64,000 nucleotides of DNA from Prorocentrum cordatum (GCA_963575745.1 CAUYUJ010015276.1:239285-303284); one strand, 5' to 3'; numbered from the stretch's first letter, positions 1 to 9,953 are shown. Program-made: numbers and translations. The notes: generated from the sequence alone by a model not told the origin.

Positions 1-238
1 TCCGGCATCGCGCCGACTAGTATTTATAGCAACATGAGAACACATTCCCCGATCAGCGTTTGCATTGAACGGTTTCTAGGGACTTGGCGAAAGTAGCAGG
101 CGATGTTTGTTGGGCGCCATGGTTCTTGGGTTCTGGTCCGGGTTCTGGCGACAGAGCCGTGCCTATGCCGGTGGTTGGCCAGGCTCCTCGGTTCGTGGTT
201 CTTGGTGTGGGGCCCATTTTTGTGGGCGGCCTGGTTCC

Positions 239-462
239 AGCAGTGGCGAAGCGTCCTGGCGTGCCTATAGCCTTACCAAACAATGTTCTAAGAACCTTCT
301 GTGGTTTCCACGAAATGTTAGAACATTTCTGGCGGAGTCTGTCTTGTTGTAGTACATCGGGTTTATCTTCTAAGAACATTGTTTTTGTCCTTCGAACATG
401 TGTGGGTTCTAAGAACATTTCGTGGTAGGACTATAGGAATGCCGGGACGGTTTGTCCCTGCT
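239..462 (+). mobile_element. MITE-like repeat, family C, copy 1
   Basis: A 224-bp repeat begins AGCAGTGGCGAAGCGTCC and ends GGGACGGTTTGTCCCTGCT; the two ends are imperfect inverted repeats of roughly 30 bp. The interior is built of repeated near-palindromes of the type TGTTCTAAGAACA. Related copies lie at 7474-8077 (interrupted), 42845-43071 and 55252-55478 in the same orientation. No coding capacity is visible, so this is a non-autonomous element. The target duplication is not clear. Confidence 0.75.
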
Positions 463-1450
463 CAATTGGTTCTTTGGTTCCCAGGTTCCGAATTTGGGGT
501 TCCCGACATTGCAACATGCATGGGTTTTCGGTTGCGGCGAAGCGCCCGGATCTTTGCGACCACAGTTCAAGGGACAGCAAACCGTGTATTTTAAAGTGTT
601 TCGTTTGTGTTTGCCAGGCCCCATCCATGAAAAGTCAGCCGACTGGGTTTTGCGTCGCACGTCGGCCATCCCAGCGTTTACCCAACTTGCCCCCGACCCG
701 CGTGGAACCCTGGGAGCTGCCAAGCGCTGGCTATTTGGCCAGCGGGGCCAGGCAGGTAGCGGGAGCGGCCACCAATCATTGCCGGCGACCCCCGAGGGCC
801 CGACCGGGCAGGGCCCATTGGGCCTACCGACGCTCTGAAACCTCTTAACCGAAGGACTTGCGTTTTCTCAGGGTATAGATTTGTCCGTGCCCCCACGGGG
901 CCTCGGGTGTTTCTCTTAGACCCCCGTTGCGTTTGAGGGTTCTCGGCCTTTTGGGAGTCTGTCATGGTCATCGATCGTGCGCCCGCGCCTTTGGCGGCCC
1001 TCGCGAGAGCTCGGCGCTGACCAGCCAGCCGGTCCGCTGGCCCCGAGGCGATCCATCCACACGTGATGGCGTTGGAGGGCCCCGAGTAGTGGGACCACGC
1101 CATGCCACACAATTCACCTCATGCCCTGGATAATAAATCATCCCTCCCCTTGAGTCTTGAGAGGTGGTTCCTTCCAGCCAAGACGGAGTGTGTTGGGGGA
1201 GAGGGGCAGCGAGGCCGAACTTCATTTCACCATTTCAGATTGCATACAGTCACGGACGTGTGGCAGGACTATAGTAGGTTCTCGCCATTGCAGTTTTCCC
1301 AAGTCACGAACTCGTGGCAGGGGTACGGTACTAACACCAGTTCAGCTTTCCTACGTTACGAACGTGTGGCAGCCGGACGACGACGACGACTCTCATTCCT
1401 CGCCATCCGTACATCCTACATACGATTTGCCAGGACGCATCGTTGATTAT
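463..1450. other. Unassigned GC-rich DNA, no supported gene
   Basis: Several short open frames occur on both strands, but none has a recognisable domain, a consistent codon pattern or splice context. A short direct repeat around 1250-1375 contains ACGxxCGTGGCAG-type units. I see nothing else assignable. Confidence 0.5.
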
Positions 1451-1599
1451 CCCTCGGGGACCCCGAGCTCGATTAGCCTGTTAGGTGTTATTCTCAGGGG
1501 CATGAGGTTCAGCCGTGCTTGTTCCCTTCATTCGTTTGGCGGCTCAGCAATCAGCGAGTATACGGTCGAGAGTAGAGAGTACGTATCAGCGAGTATAGC

Positions 1600-2230
1600 G
1601 CAGACTTGGATATTTATATCTGCACATGTATGGATCTCAGGTGTACACATATAAGGTTAGAGAGGGAGGGGCGAGATATAGAGAGAGAGAGCCTGCTATA
1701 ATTATATACAGCGCAGCGAGGTGGTAATGCTGATTTATATCGAGAGAGAGTGAGAGGGATATCTAGGAAACAAGTCTGATTGAGAGAGGGGAGGCAACGC
1801 AGAGCAGGCGTCAGAGAGAAAGAGGTAAAGGTGTATCCCTCGTTGTATATATTGGCGATACGTTCTCATACATTTATATGCATATACATACTTACGTATG
1901 CATATGTATGTGCATTTTGATTTGCAAATGCATGTCAGTGATTGCATCAAGGACTTGAGTAAGTATTGAGAATCCAAGAGTGAGAGAGTGAGGGAGAACG
2001 AGCGATGGAGAGGGACAGGACGATATATTTAGAGAGGGGTTTAGACATATTATGACTGTGAGAGAGAGAAAGAGAGATATGCCAGTCATAGAGAGAGAGG
2101 GGGAGATGGTGTTCAGTGCTGATCTGCAAATAGAGAGCAGAACGCGACTTGAAACGGTAGAGAAGCTATGCAGCGTAGAGGGAGAGACATCCATAGAGAG
2201 ACGGGTATATATATATATATAGATATACTA
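1600..2230. repeat. Purine-rich and AT-rich low-complexity stretch
   Basis: The stretch is dominated by GAGAGA tracts, with short TATATA tracts near 2205-2225. It is clearly less GC-rich than its surroundings. Open frames on the minus strand encode only Ser/Leu/His-rich low-complexity peptides and are not credible genes. Confidence 0.7.
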
Positions 2231-2267
2231 GAACCACACGCGCGCTTCGCGCGCGCTTAGGTTCTAG
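2228..2267. other. Perfect-ended hairpin with GCGCGC/TTCG/CGCGC core
   Basis: CTAGAACC at 2228 is mirrored by GGTTCTAG ending at 2267. Inside lies a GC-only stem capped by TTCG. It could form a stable cruciform or RNA hairpin at the edge of the low-complexity stretch. No function is inferred. Confidence 0.6.
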
Positions 2268-2647
2268 CTAGGATCGTCACCGTCGTCATCATGAACATCA
2301 CCATCGCCATCATTCCCCCCGCCATGGCTAATGTACATCGTTTCTGGATGCTTCTGGCCGGAATACGAAAGGAGTTTCTGTAGTTAGAGTCTCTGGGGGA
2401 AGTCGCGGGGCCCCTCAGGATACGTACGGATGCCTCTGATAATCCCCCAGCGTGCCCCACGAGATGGCCAGAGGGTGCCCGAACAGAACCCGAGGACGTC
2501 GACGACGGCGGCGATGAAGACGGCGGCGATCGCGGCGACGAAGGTAGCGGCGGTTGCCATGGGTTAGTACCCAATCAGAGCTTGCCTCTGTAAGGGTCCT
2601 GGCGGATTAAAAGGTTCGATGAGGTTCGGCAAGATTCCGGCCCCATG

Positions 2648-3028
2648 CGGCCGGGCCGGGTGCCCGGGTGCCCGGGTGCCCGGGTGCCCGGTGCCTGGGT
2701 GCCTGGGTGCCCGGTGCCCGGGTGCCGGGGTGCCTGGGGGTGCCCTATCGCCCTATAGCCCTGTAGCCCTATTGCCCTATAGCCGTATAGCCCTATAGGA
2801 CTATAGCCCAATAGCCCTATATCCCTATATCCATCTAGCCCTTTAGCTCTATAGCCCTCTGATCCTATAGCCCTGTAGCCCTATAGCCCCATAGCTCTAC
2901 AGCCTAACAACCCTATAGCCCAATAGCCGAATAGCCCACATAGCCCTATGGCCCTATGGCCCTATAGCCCTATAGCCCTTTAGCCCTACAGCCCTATAGC
3001 CCTGTAGCCCAATAGCCCTGTAGCCCAA
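2648..3028. repeat. Two adjacent octamer arrays: GGTGCCCG then CCCTATAG
   Basis: From about 2648 to 2745 the sequence is a degenerate array of GGTGCCCG-type units. From about 2745 to 3028 it is a degenerate array of CCCTATAG, with CCCTGTAG variants. The period is 8, unlike the 7-mer TTTAGGG telomere repeat known from many dinoflagellates, so it is treated as an interstitial satellite. Confidence 0.75.
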
Positions 3029-3126
3029 GTCGTTTTCATCCTGAGTCGTTTTCTGACGGTCCCGGGAACCTGCGAGGGGCCCCAGAGGCCGAAAATTAAC
3101 AAAAACCGCCGTCGTGATTTTTCCAA

Positions 3127-3176
3127 GACGTCGGAGGTCCAGGTCGTGCTTCCCGCCTCCCCAGACCTCCGACGTC
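3127..3176. repeat. Short inverted repeat
   Basis: GACGTCGGAGGTC (3127-3139) is exactly reverse-complementary to GACCTCCGACGTC (3164-3176) around a 24-bp loop. Wider arms (GATTTTT left, AATTTTT right) suggest a small MITE. A second palindrome, AAATGATGG/CCATCATTT, lies near 3236-3256. Confidence 0.6.
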
Positions 3177-3365
3177 GTAATTTTTGCGACCTCGGGCCCA
3201 GGAATCGATTGGGAAAACGCACATGGGAAGGCAAGAAATGATGGACCCATCATTTCGTACCTGTGCCTTGATCAGTGGGACGGGCTTCGCACCGCCGCAC
3301 ATCACAAGACACGCTCGAGCGGATCCAGCCGTGGCGACGTCGGGGACTGCAGAAGGTCGCAAGGA

Positions 3366-3540
3366 CACAGAATGTGAAAGGAAGAGAGAGAAAGAGAGAA
3401 AGAGAGGGAGAGAGAGACAGACAGACAGAGAGCGAAGGAGAGAGAGAGAGAGAGAAAAAGAGAGATGGAGAGAGAGAGAGAGAAACAAAAAAAAAACAGA
3501 GAGAGAGAGAGCAGAGAGAGGAAATGGAGAGGAGGCGAGC
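3366..3540. repeat. GA-rich microsatellite
   Basis: Nearly pure AGAGAG with interspersed A tracts. Open frames across it encode only Arg/Glu or Ser/Leu repeats. Confidence 0.85.
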
Positions 3541-3689
3541 TTGAGTCAACGAAAGTCGCAGGGAAGGGGGCAGGGGGAAGAAGGCCAGAGAGCGCTGAAG
3601 GATACAAATACTGGAACCCTCTTGGGATTTTTTGGGGGGCCTCGTCCGGCCGCTCGCTGGGAGTTTGACGTAGCTTCTCGGGAGCCTCT

Positions 3690-4020
3690 GAACCTGTCGG
3701 GGGCCTCCTGGAAGCAGGTTCGAAGCATTTTGGGGGCCGATTTGGGGCTTCTCGGGGCCTCCTTTGGGCCTCTTGGGGGTCTCCTGGGGCCTCTTGAGGG
3801 GCCTCCTTGGGGCCTCCTGGCGGCCTCTTGGGGCGGAAGGCTCGAGCTTGCGGTTCGTGGTCCCCCTCTGGGCCCCCTCTTGGGCCCGTCTTGGGGCCCT
3901 CTTGGGCCATCTTGGGCGCCTCTTGGGCCGTCTTGGGGCCCTCTTGGGCTGTCCTGGGGCCCTCTTGGAAGCTTCTTGGGCCGTCTTGGGGCGGTCTTGG
4001 GCGCCTCTTGGGCCGTCCTG
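3690..4020. repeat. Short-period minisatellite (CTTGGGGCC type)
   Basis: Degenerate tandem units such as CTTGGGGCCTC and CTTGGGCCGTC recur every 12-18 bp. A weaker version continues to about 4250. The open reading on both strands comes from the repeat composition. Confidence 0.75.
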
Positions 4021-4352
4021 TAACGTCGGAAAGCCCAAAAGACAACTTTGTTGAAAATGTACGTTTTACGAAGGGAATGGGCCAATTTTTGCGTTTAGGG
4101 GCCCTCTTGGGACGCATGTTGGAGGCTTCTTGGGGCCTCTTGGGGGCGTCCTTGGACGTCTGGAGGCCATCTTCCGCATCTCGGAGCCCTCTTGGAGGCC
4201 TCTTGGAAGTTTCTTGGGCCGTCTTGGGCGCTTCTGGGGCCGTCTTGTCTGACCGGGGAGGCCTCCGGCAAGCCCCGACGAGCCTCCGGGCCCCCCGGAG
4301 CCCACATTTGTGGTCGGGGTCCCGGCCCCGGGCCCCCGGACCCGGTGCGCCG

Positions 4353-4354
<2 letters not shown>

Positions 4355-4432
<78 letters not shown>

Positions 4433-4505
4433 AGGAAGAGAGAGAGAGAGAGACAGATGGAGAAGGAGAGAGAGAGAGAGAGAGAGAGAAATAGAGAGCG
4501 AGAGG
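4355..4505. repeat. Compound TA and GA microsatellite
   Basis: About 35 bp of alternating TA is followed by AGAGAG tracts to about 4505. Confidence 0.9.
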
Positions 4506-5884
4506 CGGAGTAGCGATAGAGATAATCGTTCCTGGACCTTCGAACATTTCGTTGGCCTGCGCGGGATTGCTCCGCAGTGGCTGGTAAGCGAAGCTGCGCC
4601 GACAGCGAGGCAGGCCGAGCCCGGCAAACCGCCACGGCGCGGGCAGGCGCCGGGCCCCTGCTCCTCTTGCGCATCGCCTGCCTGGTGCCACCTTCTGCTT
4701 TCAGAGCTGGCTCAAGCAGGCTGGCCAACGCTCTGCGCTGGAGGGCTGCGCCTACCCATGCCCAGGTCACCTGCTCGCTAGGCCTACCCTGGAGTCGGGC
4801 CTGTCCTTCTACAGCGAGCAGCTGCAAACATAGTACAACATCTGCGCGGCGAAGGACCCAACCATGTGCAGTTTTTGGTGCCGCATCTGTGAATATCGTC
4901 TTCGGCGGAGTTCCTTCTGGGGGCACGAAGCGTGCGAATGGTGTGCCCAGGTGGAATGGGGGCCGGCGGTACGCGGGCGCTGCCACTGGGGCATTCAGCG
5001 GAGCTTCCATATAGGACCTTCGGCATGGCTCTTTCTGTCCGTGATATGTTTCATGGGGGGTAGCGAAAAATTAAAACGTCCAAGATCGTCCGTTTTTTTT
5101 TCGCTGTGTGCCCGCACGCTCCAAAGCCCAAGGCTGGAGACGCAGCGCAGCGCGGAATCCCCGCGACGCGTGCCGGTCGCCCCGAAAGGGTCCCACCGAC
5201 GCACGCGGTATGTTTGCTGCGCGGAGCAGAGAGAGAGAGAGAGCTACGATTGCGGGCAAGTGTTCGCTGCTGGGTAGAGCGACGACCAGCGAGCGAGGCG
5301 CTGGGCAAAGCACAGCATGGAGTTCCCGCGACGCGCGCTTGTCGTTCCGAGAGGGTCCCAGCGAGGGCCAAGCAGTCACACCGTCGAGAGACAGCGAGGC
5401 TCTGGCGGGCCTCTCCCCTGCCCAGGCCTCGCGGATAAATTCGGTAAAGCTTACCCAGCTCCCTGGTCAGGGCCGTCGCCTCCCTCCGGCACCGCCTCGT
5501 GCGCGCCGCAAGCTGTTCCTGCTGCTTTCGCAAACCCTCAGGCGGCCCTGCCAGGAAGAACTCGATCCGCGTCGCCCGCATGAGCGGGAGGTCTTCGTGG
5601 CGCGCGAGAGCAGCGCGTAGAGCTCTAGCCACCAGTCGTCGTCCTCCGTCTTATTGCAGTTCCCGACCTCGTGGCGGCCGCAGTCCAGGATCGCGCCTGG
5701 GCGGCGTCGGCCGAAGGGGGCGGCGCGCCGGACAGCCTACGGCCCAGGACGAGATTCTACAGGACCGGGAGAAGGCCTGGATGCCGACCGCTCGCGCCAA
5801 CGCTATGGGCCACGAGGCGTGTGAAAAGGTGTGCTCCTTCCCTACGGGGCCACGACGCACTGCGCTGGGCGGAGAAGCCGCATG
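4506..5884. other. GC-rich DNA without a supported gene
   Basis: Open frames are present on both strands but show no recognisable domain. Degenerate relatives of the 77-bp repeat found downstream are visible near 4890-5000 and 5810-5884. An AG tract sits near 5228-5240. Confidence 0.45.
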
Positions 5885-6372
5885 TGAGTTCCGACGCTGG
5901 GACCTTCGGCTGAGCTCCCTATGGGGCCATGAAGCGCTGCATTGGGCGCAGGAACCCCGTGCGACTTCCGCCACTGAGACCTTCGACTGAACCCCTTGTG
6001 GGGCCACGAAACGCGGCACTGGGCGCGGGAAGCGCATAAGATTTCCGCCATTGGGACCTTCGGCGGAGCCCCCGATGGGGCCACGAAACGCGGCACGGCG
6101 CGCAGGAACCTCATGCGAGTTCCGCCATTGGGACCTTCGGTGGAGCTCCTTATGAGGCCACGAAGCGCTGTACTGGGCGCAGGAACCGCATGCCAGTTCC
6201 GCCACTGGGACCTTCGGTGGAGCTCCCTACGGGGCCACGCAGCGTTGCACTGGGCGCAAGAACTGCATGTGAGTTCCGCGGTTGGGACCTTCGGTGGCGT
6301 TCCCCACGGGGCCACGAAAAGTTGCACCGGGCGCAGGAACAGCGTGCGAGTTCCGCCATTCGGAGTTTCGGT
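5885..6372 (+). repeat. 77-bp tandem repeat, about six to seven units
   Basis: The motif GGGACCTTCGG recurs at about 5899, 5974, 6052, 6130, 6207 and 6285, spacing 75-78 bp. Each unit also contains GGGGCCACGAA and TGGGCGCAGGAA. The length and the order of short blocks (CACGAA, TTCCG, CGGxGGAGCC) resemble the reverse complement of the 77-bp satellites at 14.8, 16.5 and 39.2 kb, so it may be a diverged member of that family. Confidence 0.8.
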
Positions 6373-7000
6373 GGGTGTGGTTGGGTTGTTGGGCGGGGGG
6401 ACGGAGGAGGGGGAGGAGGAAGGAAGGTGGGACAAGGGGCGTTGTCTTTTTCAAAACGACGACCCAACACCACATGACGGTTGGGGAGTAGTCACGGGGC
6501 ATTTTGTTCCACTGTGTTTTGTAATGTTTGGATAGTTGTTGATCAAATCTTACGTGTCTTAAGAATTTCGCCTGTAGGAACACAGGCCCGACCAAATCTT
6601 AGTCCTTCCTGTGAGCAGATTCTCGCGCCATGATCTGGGTGCCGACGGCCCCGCCAGCCGACCCGGCCACGCCGAAACTTTCCCCGAAAGGGAGCGGGCG
6701 CCTTCCGAGGGAACCGCCGAGGGAGCCGCCGAGGGAGCGGGCGCCCTCTGAGGTCCAGGCCGCCAGCGATTGGAGCCCGCTGCTGGACCCAGAGGCGGGG
6801 CGTGCTCTGCTGGCGCACTGCTGGGCCCGCAAGGTTCGGCCACGCGCAGAGGGAGTCTGGGGGGGGCGGGGGGGCTTCTTGGAAACACCCAGTCTTTTAC
6901 AAGGCGCGCGCTCTGTCTGTAGATGAAGGGCCCGCGCCTTCTAAGAAGAAACCTCTGTCTAAGAAGCCGTTCCCCCTCCTCCTGCCCACTGTGCGCGACG
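6373..7000. other. No confirmed gene; possible 5' part of the GT25-like locus
   Basis: An open + frame from 6630 is Pro/Arg/Ala-rich with strong GC bias (repeated CCGAGGGA). It could be 5' exon sequence of the downstream gene, but no start context or splice pair can be defended. A fragment resembling the right end of MITE family F (GCCTGTAGGAACACAGGCCCGAC) lies near 6570. Confidence 0.3.
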
Positions 7001-7002
7001 CC

Positions 7003-7165
7003 CAAACTGGACGAAACGGGGGGCTTAGCGAAAGGTGGGGTACGAAATGTGCTGCATGCAGCTGGTTTCCGCCCCGCCGCCAGGCCTCTTCCTCGATACA
7101 GGGGCGCCTCCCGACGCCAGGGGGCGCCAGGAAAACCAGCGAAGTGAGCTGATTCTCGACCGTGC
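7003..7165 (+). mobile_element. Diverged copy of introner family A
   Basis: It shares ordered blocks with the copies at 9025-9219 and 61566-61760: TACGAAAT, GCTGCATGCAGCTG, CCTCGATACA, GGCGCC-rich palindromic centre, and GTGAGCTGATTCTC. Both ends are eroded. It sits just upstream of a hydrophobic coding segment, and CCTAG at 7176-7180 could be a 3' splice site, so it may also have been an intron of the same gene. Confidence 0.55.
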
Positions 7166-7180
7166 TCGCTGCTGTCCTAG

Positions 7181-7473
7181 CCTGTCGTTCCCCCCGCAAG
7201 GCCACCGTGGCCGTGGCGACGCTCGCCTTGGCTGCGGCCGCGGCGATGGCGGGCGCGGCCCTGGCGGCCGGCGGCCGCAACGCAGGCCCGGGCGGCGGTG
7301 CCGCGAGCCCGGCGGGCGCCGCCGCCGCGCTGAAGCGGTCCTCCGCCGGTCTGCACGCGGCGGCGTCCACGACGGCGGCGGCTCCGGCCACGACGGCGGC
7401 GGCTCCGGCCCCGGCCGCTTTGAGCCCGTCCTTCTCGGCGGCGAGCGAGGCGGGGAAGCGAGGAGGAGAAGCG
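7181..7473 (+). CDS. Putative exon encoding a signal-anchor and Ala-rich stem
   Basis: The + frame in phase with 7162 reads a basic stretch (RSPRKAT), then a hydrophobic Ala/Val/Leu/Met segment of about 20 residues, then a long Ala/Pro/Thr/Ser-rich stem. This is the layout of a type II Golgi glycosyltransferase N-terminus. The nearest downstream coding sequence is the GT25-like exon at 8691, whose first residues are also Thr/Ala/Pro-rich. The two are therefore proposed as exons of one gene, separated by about 1.2 kb that contains a MITE. No ATG is assigned. GC-rich composition alone can produce Ala-rich frames, so confidence is limited. Confidence 0.35.
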
Positions 7474-7765
7474 AGCAGTGGCGAAGCGTCCTGGCTTGCC
7501 GACACAGGTCCACGGAAGCATGGTTTCAGAAGCGTTTAGTGGTTTGCACGGAGTGGTCTTAGAACATGTTTGGTTGAGACCGGTTGGTTTCAATTCATCG
7601 GGCGTATGTTATCAGGTCATTGTCGCTGTGTTTCGAACATGTTTGGGTTCTAAGAACATTCCGTGGTAGGCCTAAACGAGGAAGGTTTTTTGTGTTGGTT
7701 TCTCTCGGCGGTGAATGGGACTCGTCCTAAAACTGGACTTCCTCTTCCTCCTGCTCCTCCTCCTC

Positions 7766-7797
<32 letters not shown>

Positions 7798-8077
7798 CAT
7801 CACCATCATCATCATCATCCTCTTCCTCTTACCCCTCCAACCCGCGCTTCCCCTCTTCCTCCTCCTCCTACTCCTCCTTATTGCAAGCGTAGTCGATGCT
7901 GGCGTGGTCGTTGTTGCGCGGTTGGTGCCACGGAAAATGATTATTAAGTACAACCTATCGGTGGGACCCCAGTCCGTCAATAAGGCTGCCGAAACAGACA
8001 AAAAGTATGTACCTCCTATTCGGAAATTCTAGAGATCTTTCAGTGTTATAGGAATGCCAGGACGGTCGGTCCCTGCT
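7474..8077 (+). mobile_element. MITE family C, copy 2, split by a microsatellite-bearing insert
   Basis: The left part of family C runs from 7474 (AGCAGTGGCG) to about 7672. Its right end (ATAGGAATGCC to CCCTGCT) is found at 8048-8077. About 370 bp lie between, including a CTC/ATC microsatellite at 7740-7880. The intact copies at 239 and 55252 show these two parts should be contiguous. Confidence 0.65.
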
Positions 8078-8504
8078 AAAGAGGAGGCCTTCTCAGAAGG
8101 CTGCGGTTCTTCTCAGAACTTCTTGCGCCTCCTGGGAAGTGTTCTCTGTCTTTGGTTAGGGGAACGGCTTAGGAAGCTTATTTGAGGGGCCGGGGACTTC
8201 CGAGCTTTCTGGAAACGCCCGCCCCTTCTCACCCTCACTGGCTCGCCGCCGACCTTCGGCTCTGGCCGCAACGCGACGGCGGCCGGCCGCAACGCGACGG
8301 CGGCCGCCAGCGGAGCCGCCGAGGATTCGGAGGAGGAATAGGTGCCGATACCGCTACCCCTTTCGCCCGTTTTCCCCTGTGTGGGCCTCCGCGAAAGTCC
8401 TCGTCGCCACCGCTGGTTTTGCCTCGAATTCCTGGTCAGGTCGCGCCCGAGTCAGTATCGTTTAACCGACCCCCATCCCCTGCGAGACCCCCACCAAATT
8501 ACCC

Positions 8505-8645
8505 CCTCAGTTGGGGATGCGCCCCTCGAAGCCTGAAGGGAACCTCCCTGTATCACCATCTGGGGGGGAGATCGGCCAGTGGGGCCCAGGCCACGCCCGT
8601 GGGGATAGGGATCGGGTAAACGATGCTCACCGGGAGAGGTCCCAG
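8505..8645 (+). repeat. Dispersed repeat, first copy
   Basis: The blocks TTGGGGATG, CCCGAAGG/CCTGAAGG, GTATgATCcCCA, GGCCAcgaGGCCCA and AAACGATGCTCA occur in the same order at about 10115-10235. The two copies flank the GT25-like coding exons. The first copy carries the ATG at 8511 of the open frame, so that ATG is probably repeat-derived rather than the native start. Confidence 0.6.
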
Positions 8646-8690
8646 GAGCAGCGGCATCGGTACATGCTTGGTTGCCCAAAGGACGCCCAC

Positions 8691-9022
8691 AGCACGACGG
8701 CGGCCCCGGCGCCCGCGCCGCCCTCGCTGGTGCGCGGCAAGCCGTACCTCTGGCCGGTGAACGCTGTCTACGTCATCAGCATGCCCGATCGCCCCGAGCG
8801 CCTCAAGAGGTTCAAGCAGGTGCTCGAGTTCACCACCGGCGTGCCCGGCGACCTCGTCGAGGTCTCCCCGGGGGTCAACGCGGAGGACGCCGTCAGGAAC
8901 CACGCCTGGCCGCTGGAGCTGCTGCCCGGCCTGTACACCGACTTCGAGGCGGGGCACGTGGGCAACGTGGGCTGCGGGCTGGCGCACATGTCCGCCTGGA
9001 AGCGGGTGCAGGACTCGCCCAG
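8691..9022 (+). CDS. GT25-like glycosyltransferase, exon 1 (catalytic domain, N part)
   Basis: The exon encodes VYVISMPDRPERLKRF, matching the opening strand and Arg-rich loop of glycosyltransferase family 25 (LPS/collagen galactosyltransferase type), and later GNVGCGLAHMSAWKRV, matching the conserved G-C-x-x-S/A-H segment. The 5' boundary is uncertain because an upstream repeat merges with the frame. The exon ends ...CCC AG at 9022; joining it to 9223 keeps the frame (DSPR-CQADG). Expected role: sugar transfer to a glycan or protein acceptor in the secretory pathway. Codon use is strongly GC3-biased, unlike the retrotransposon. Confidence 0.7.
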
Positions 9023-9222
9023 GTTCGGGTCGGGCGAAAGGGGGGGTTTGGGAAAGCGGGGGTTACGAAATTTGCTGCATGCAGCTGTTTTCGGCCTCAC
9101 CGAGGGGCCCATTCCTCGATACATAGCCGCCTCCGGCGCCGGGAGGCGCCGGGAAAATCAGCTACGTGAGCTGATTCTCAAACCCCCCCTTTGCTATCCC
9201 CCCCTTTCGCCCGACCCGACAG
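9023..9222 (+). mobile_element. Introner: 195-bp TIR element forming a complete intron
   Basis: The intron is 200 nt, GT...AG. Within it, 9025-9219 is an element with perfect 22-bp terminal inverted repeats (9025-9046 and 9198-9219, starting TCGGGTCGGG), flanked by the 5-bp direct repeat CAGGT (9020-9024 and 9220-9224). The left CAGGT supplies the donor (CAG|GT) and the right one supplies the acceptor (CAG|G). A sister element of exactly 195 bp with a different 5-bp duplication lies at 61566-61760. This fits the known introner mechanism described for dinoflagellates and other protists; the reading as intron follows from frame continuity. Confidence 0.85.
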
Positions 9223-9358
9223 GTGCCAGGCGGACGGCGCGGCCGACGAGTACGCGCTCATCTTCGAGGACGACGAGTGGGTCAAGGGCGTGTTGCCGGC
9301 GGCCCTGCGGCGCCTGATGCAGCTGGTCGAATCGAGCGACGGGCCCAAGCCCGACTTC
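9223..9358 (+). CDS. GT25-like glycosyltransferase, exon 2 (acidic catalytic motif)
   Basis: 136 nt beginning in phase 2 and ending on a codon boundary (...KPDF). It encodes DEYALIFEDDEW, the hydrophobic strand plus acidic triad expected in family 25 at the nucleotide-sugar/metal site, followed by an amphipathic helix (LPAALRRLMQLVE). Beyond 9358 the frame soon meets TAA at about 9373, consistent with an intron. Confidence 0.75.
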
Positions 9359-9560
9359 ACCTCGAGGAACGAATAATGGCAGGCACGTCGCTAAACCGTC
9401 GGAGCTCTGCCCGGATCTCTTGGACCGGCGGTGGAGCCCCCTTTGGCGGCGCCTCTGGCGCAGCCCGTGGCGCGAGAGGGGGGGGGGGTCCAGCGCCGAT
9501 CCCAGAAGTCCGCGCGGGGCACCGAGAGTTTAGGTTATCCAGTCTTTTGTTCCTCGATTC
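9359..9560 (+). mobile_element. Second intron, made of palindromic family B, without canonical splice sites
   Basis: Removing 202 nt here joins KPDF to VNLNVIRPTGEAV in frame. The boundary can slide over the shared TTC, but no position gives GT, GC or GA at the donor with AG at the acceptor. The ends are mutually complementary (CTCGAGGAAC at 9361, GTTCCTCGA near 9549-9557). The interior is palindromic and matches family B at 14591-14712, 18391-18560 and about 41040-41183. Either a nonconventional, end-pairing intron or a recent insertion that breaks the gene. Confidence 0.6.
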
Positions 9561-9953
9561 GTCAACCTGAACGTCATTAGGCCAACGGGCGAGGCGGTCC
9601 CCGACGGCGAGAGCCTGCTGTCTGGGTCGTACGTGCTGCGGGTCAAGAAGGGCAAGGGCCACGCGAAGTGCTGGGACCCCGCGGACACCACGTGCCCGAA
9701 CACCTGGCTGGGGGCGTACCTCGTGAGGTGTGGAGGCGCCAGCAGGCTGATAGAGGGCATGCAGAACCTGAAGCGCGGTGGCAAGAAGTTCGACGGGACG
9801 CTGTCGTTTGACCGGGCGATGTCGGACATGCTCCTAGGGTCGCCGCCTGCGAGCGAGGCGGTGGCGTGGGTGGTGGGGCCGAACAACTCCTTCACCGTCC
9901 ACTCGGAGCAGCAGTCCAGCCGCAAGGAGCTCAACGGCGGGCTCGCGAACTGA
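9561..9953 (+). CDS. GT25-like glycosyltransferase, exon 3 (C-terminal part and stop)
   Basis: 131 codons from VNLNVIRP to TGA at 9951-9953. It contains a Cys-bearing loop (CWDPADTTCPNTW), then GAYLVRCGGASRLIEGM, which matches the GT25 segment AY-(I/V)-S/R-x-x-G-A-x-x-L, and SFDRAMSDML, resembling the conserved (P)-x-D-x-x-(L/M) stretch. With the two preceding exons the domain is about 285 residues, normal for GT25. No ER-retention tetrapeptide is visible (end GLAN). Confidence 0.72.
   Translation, partial: VNLNVIRPTGEAVPDGESLLSGSYVLRVKKGKGHAKCWDPADTTCPNTWLGAYLVRCGGASRLIEGMQNLKRGGKKFDGTLSFDRAMSDMLLGSPPASEAVAWVVGPNNSFTVHSEQQSSRKELNGGLAN

Noticed and set aside
2745-3028. Telomere repeat
   Set aside because: The unit is 8 bp (CCCTATAG), not TTTAGGG or its complement, and it lies inside the window with other satellites on both sides.
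4681-4705. Another spliced-leader relict (AGCTGGCTCAAG)
   Set aside because: Only nine bases (TGGCTCAAG) match and the upstream leader part is absent; chance cannot be excluded.
7186-7420. Minus-strand Ala/Pro-rich ORFs over the signal-anchor exon
   Set aside because: Complement of GC-rich coding sequence; the + frame has a hydrophobic anchor in the right place relative to the GT25-like exons.
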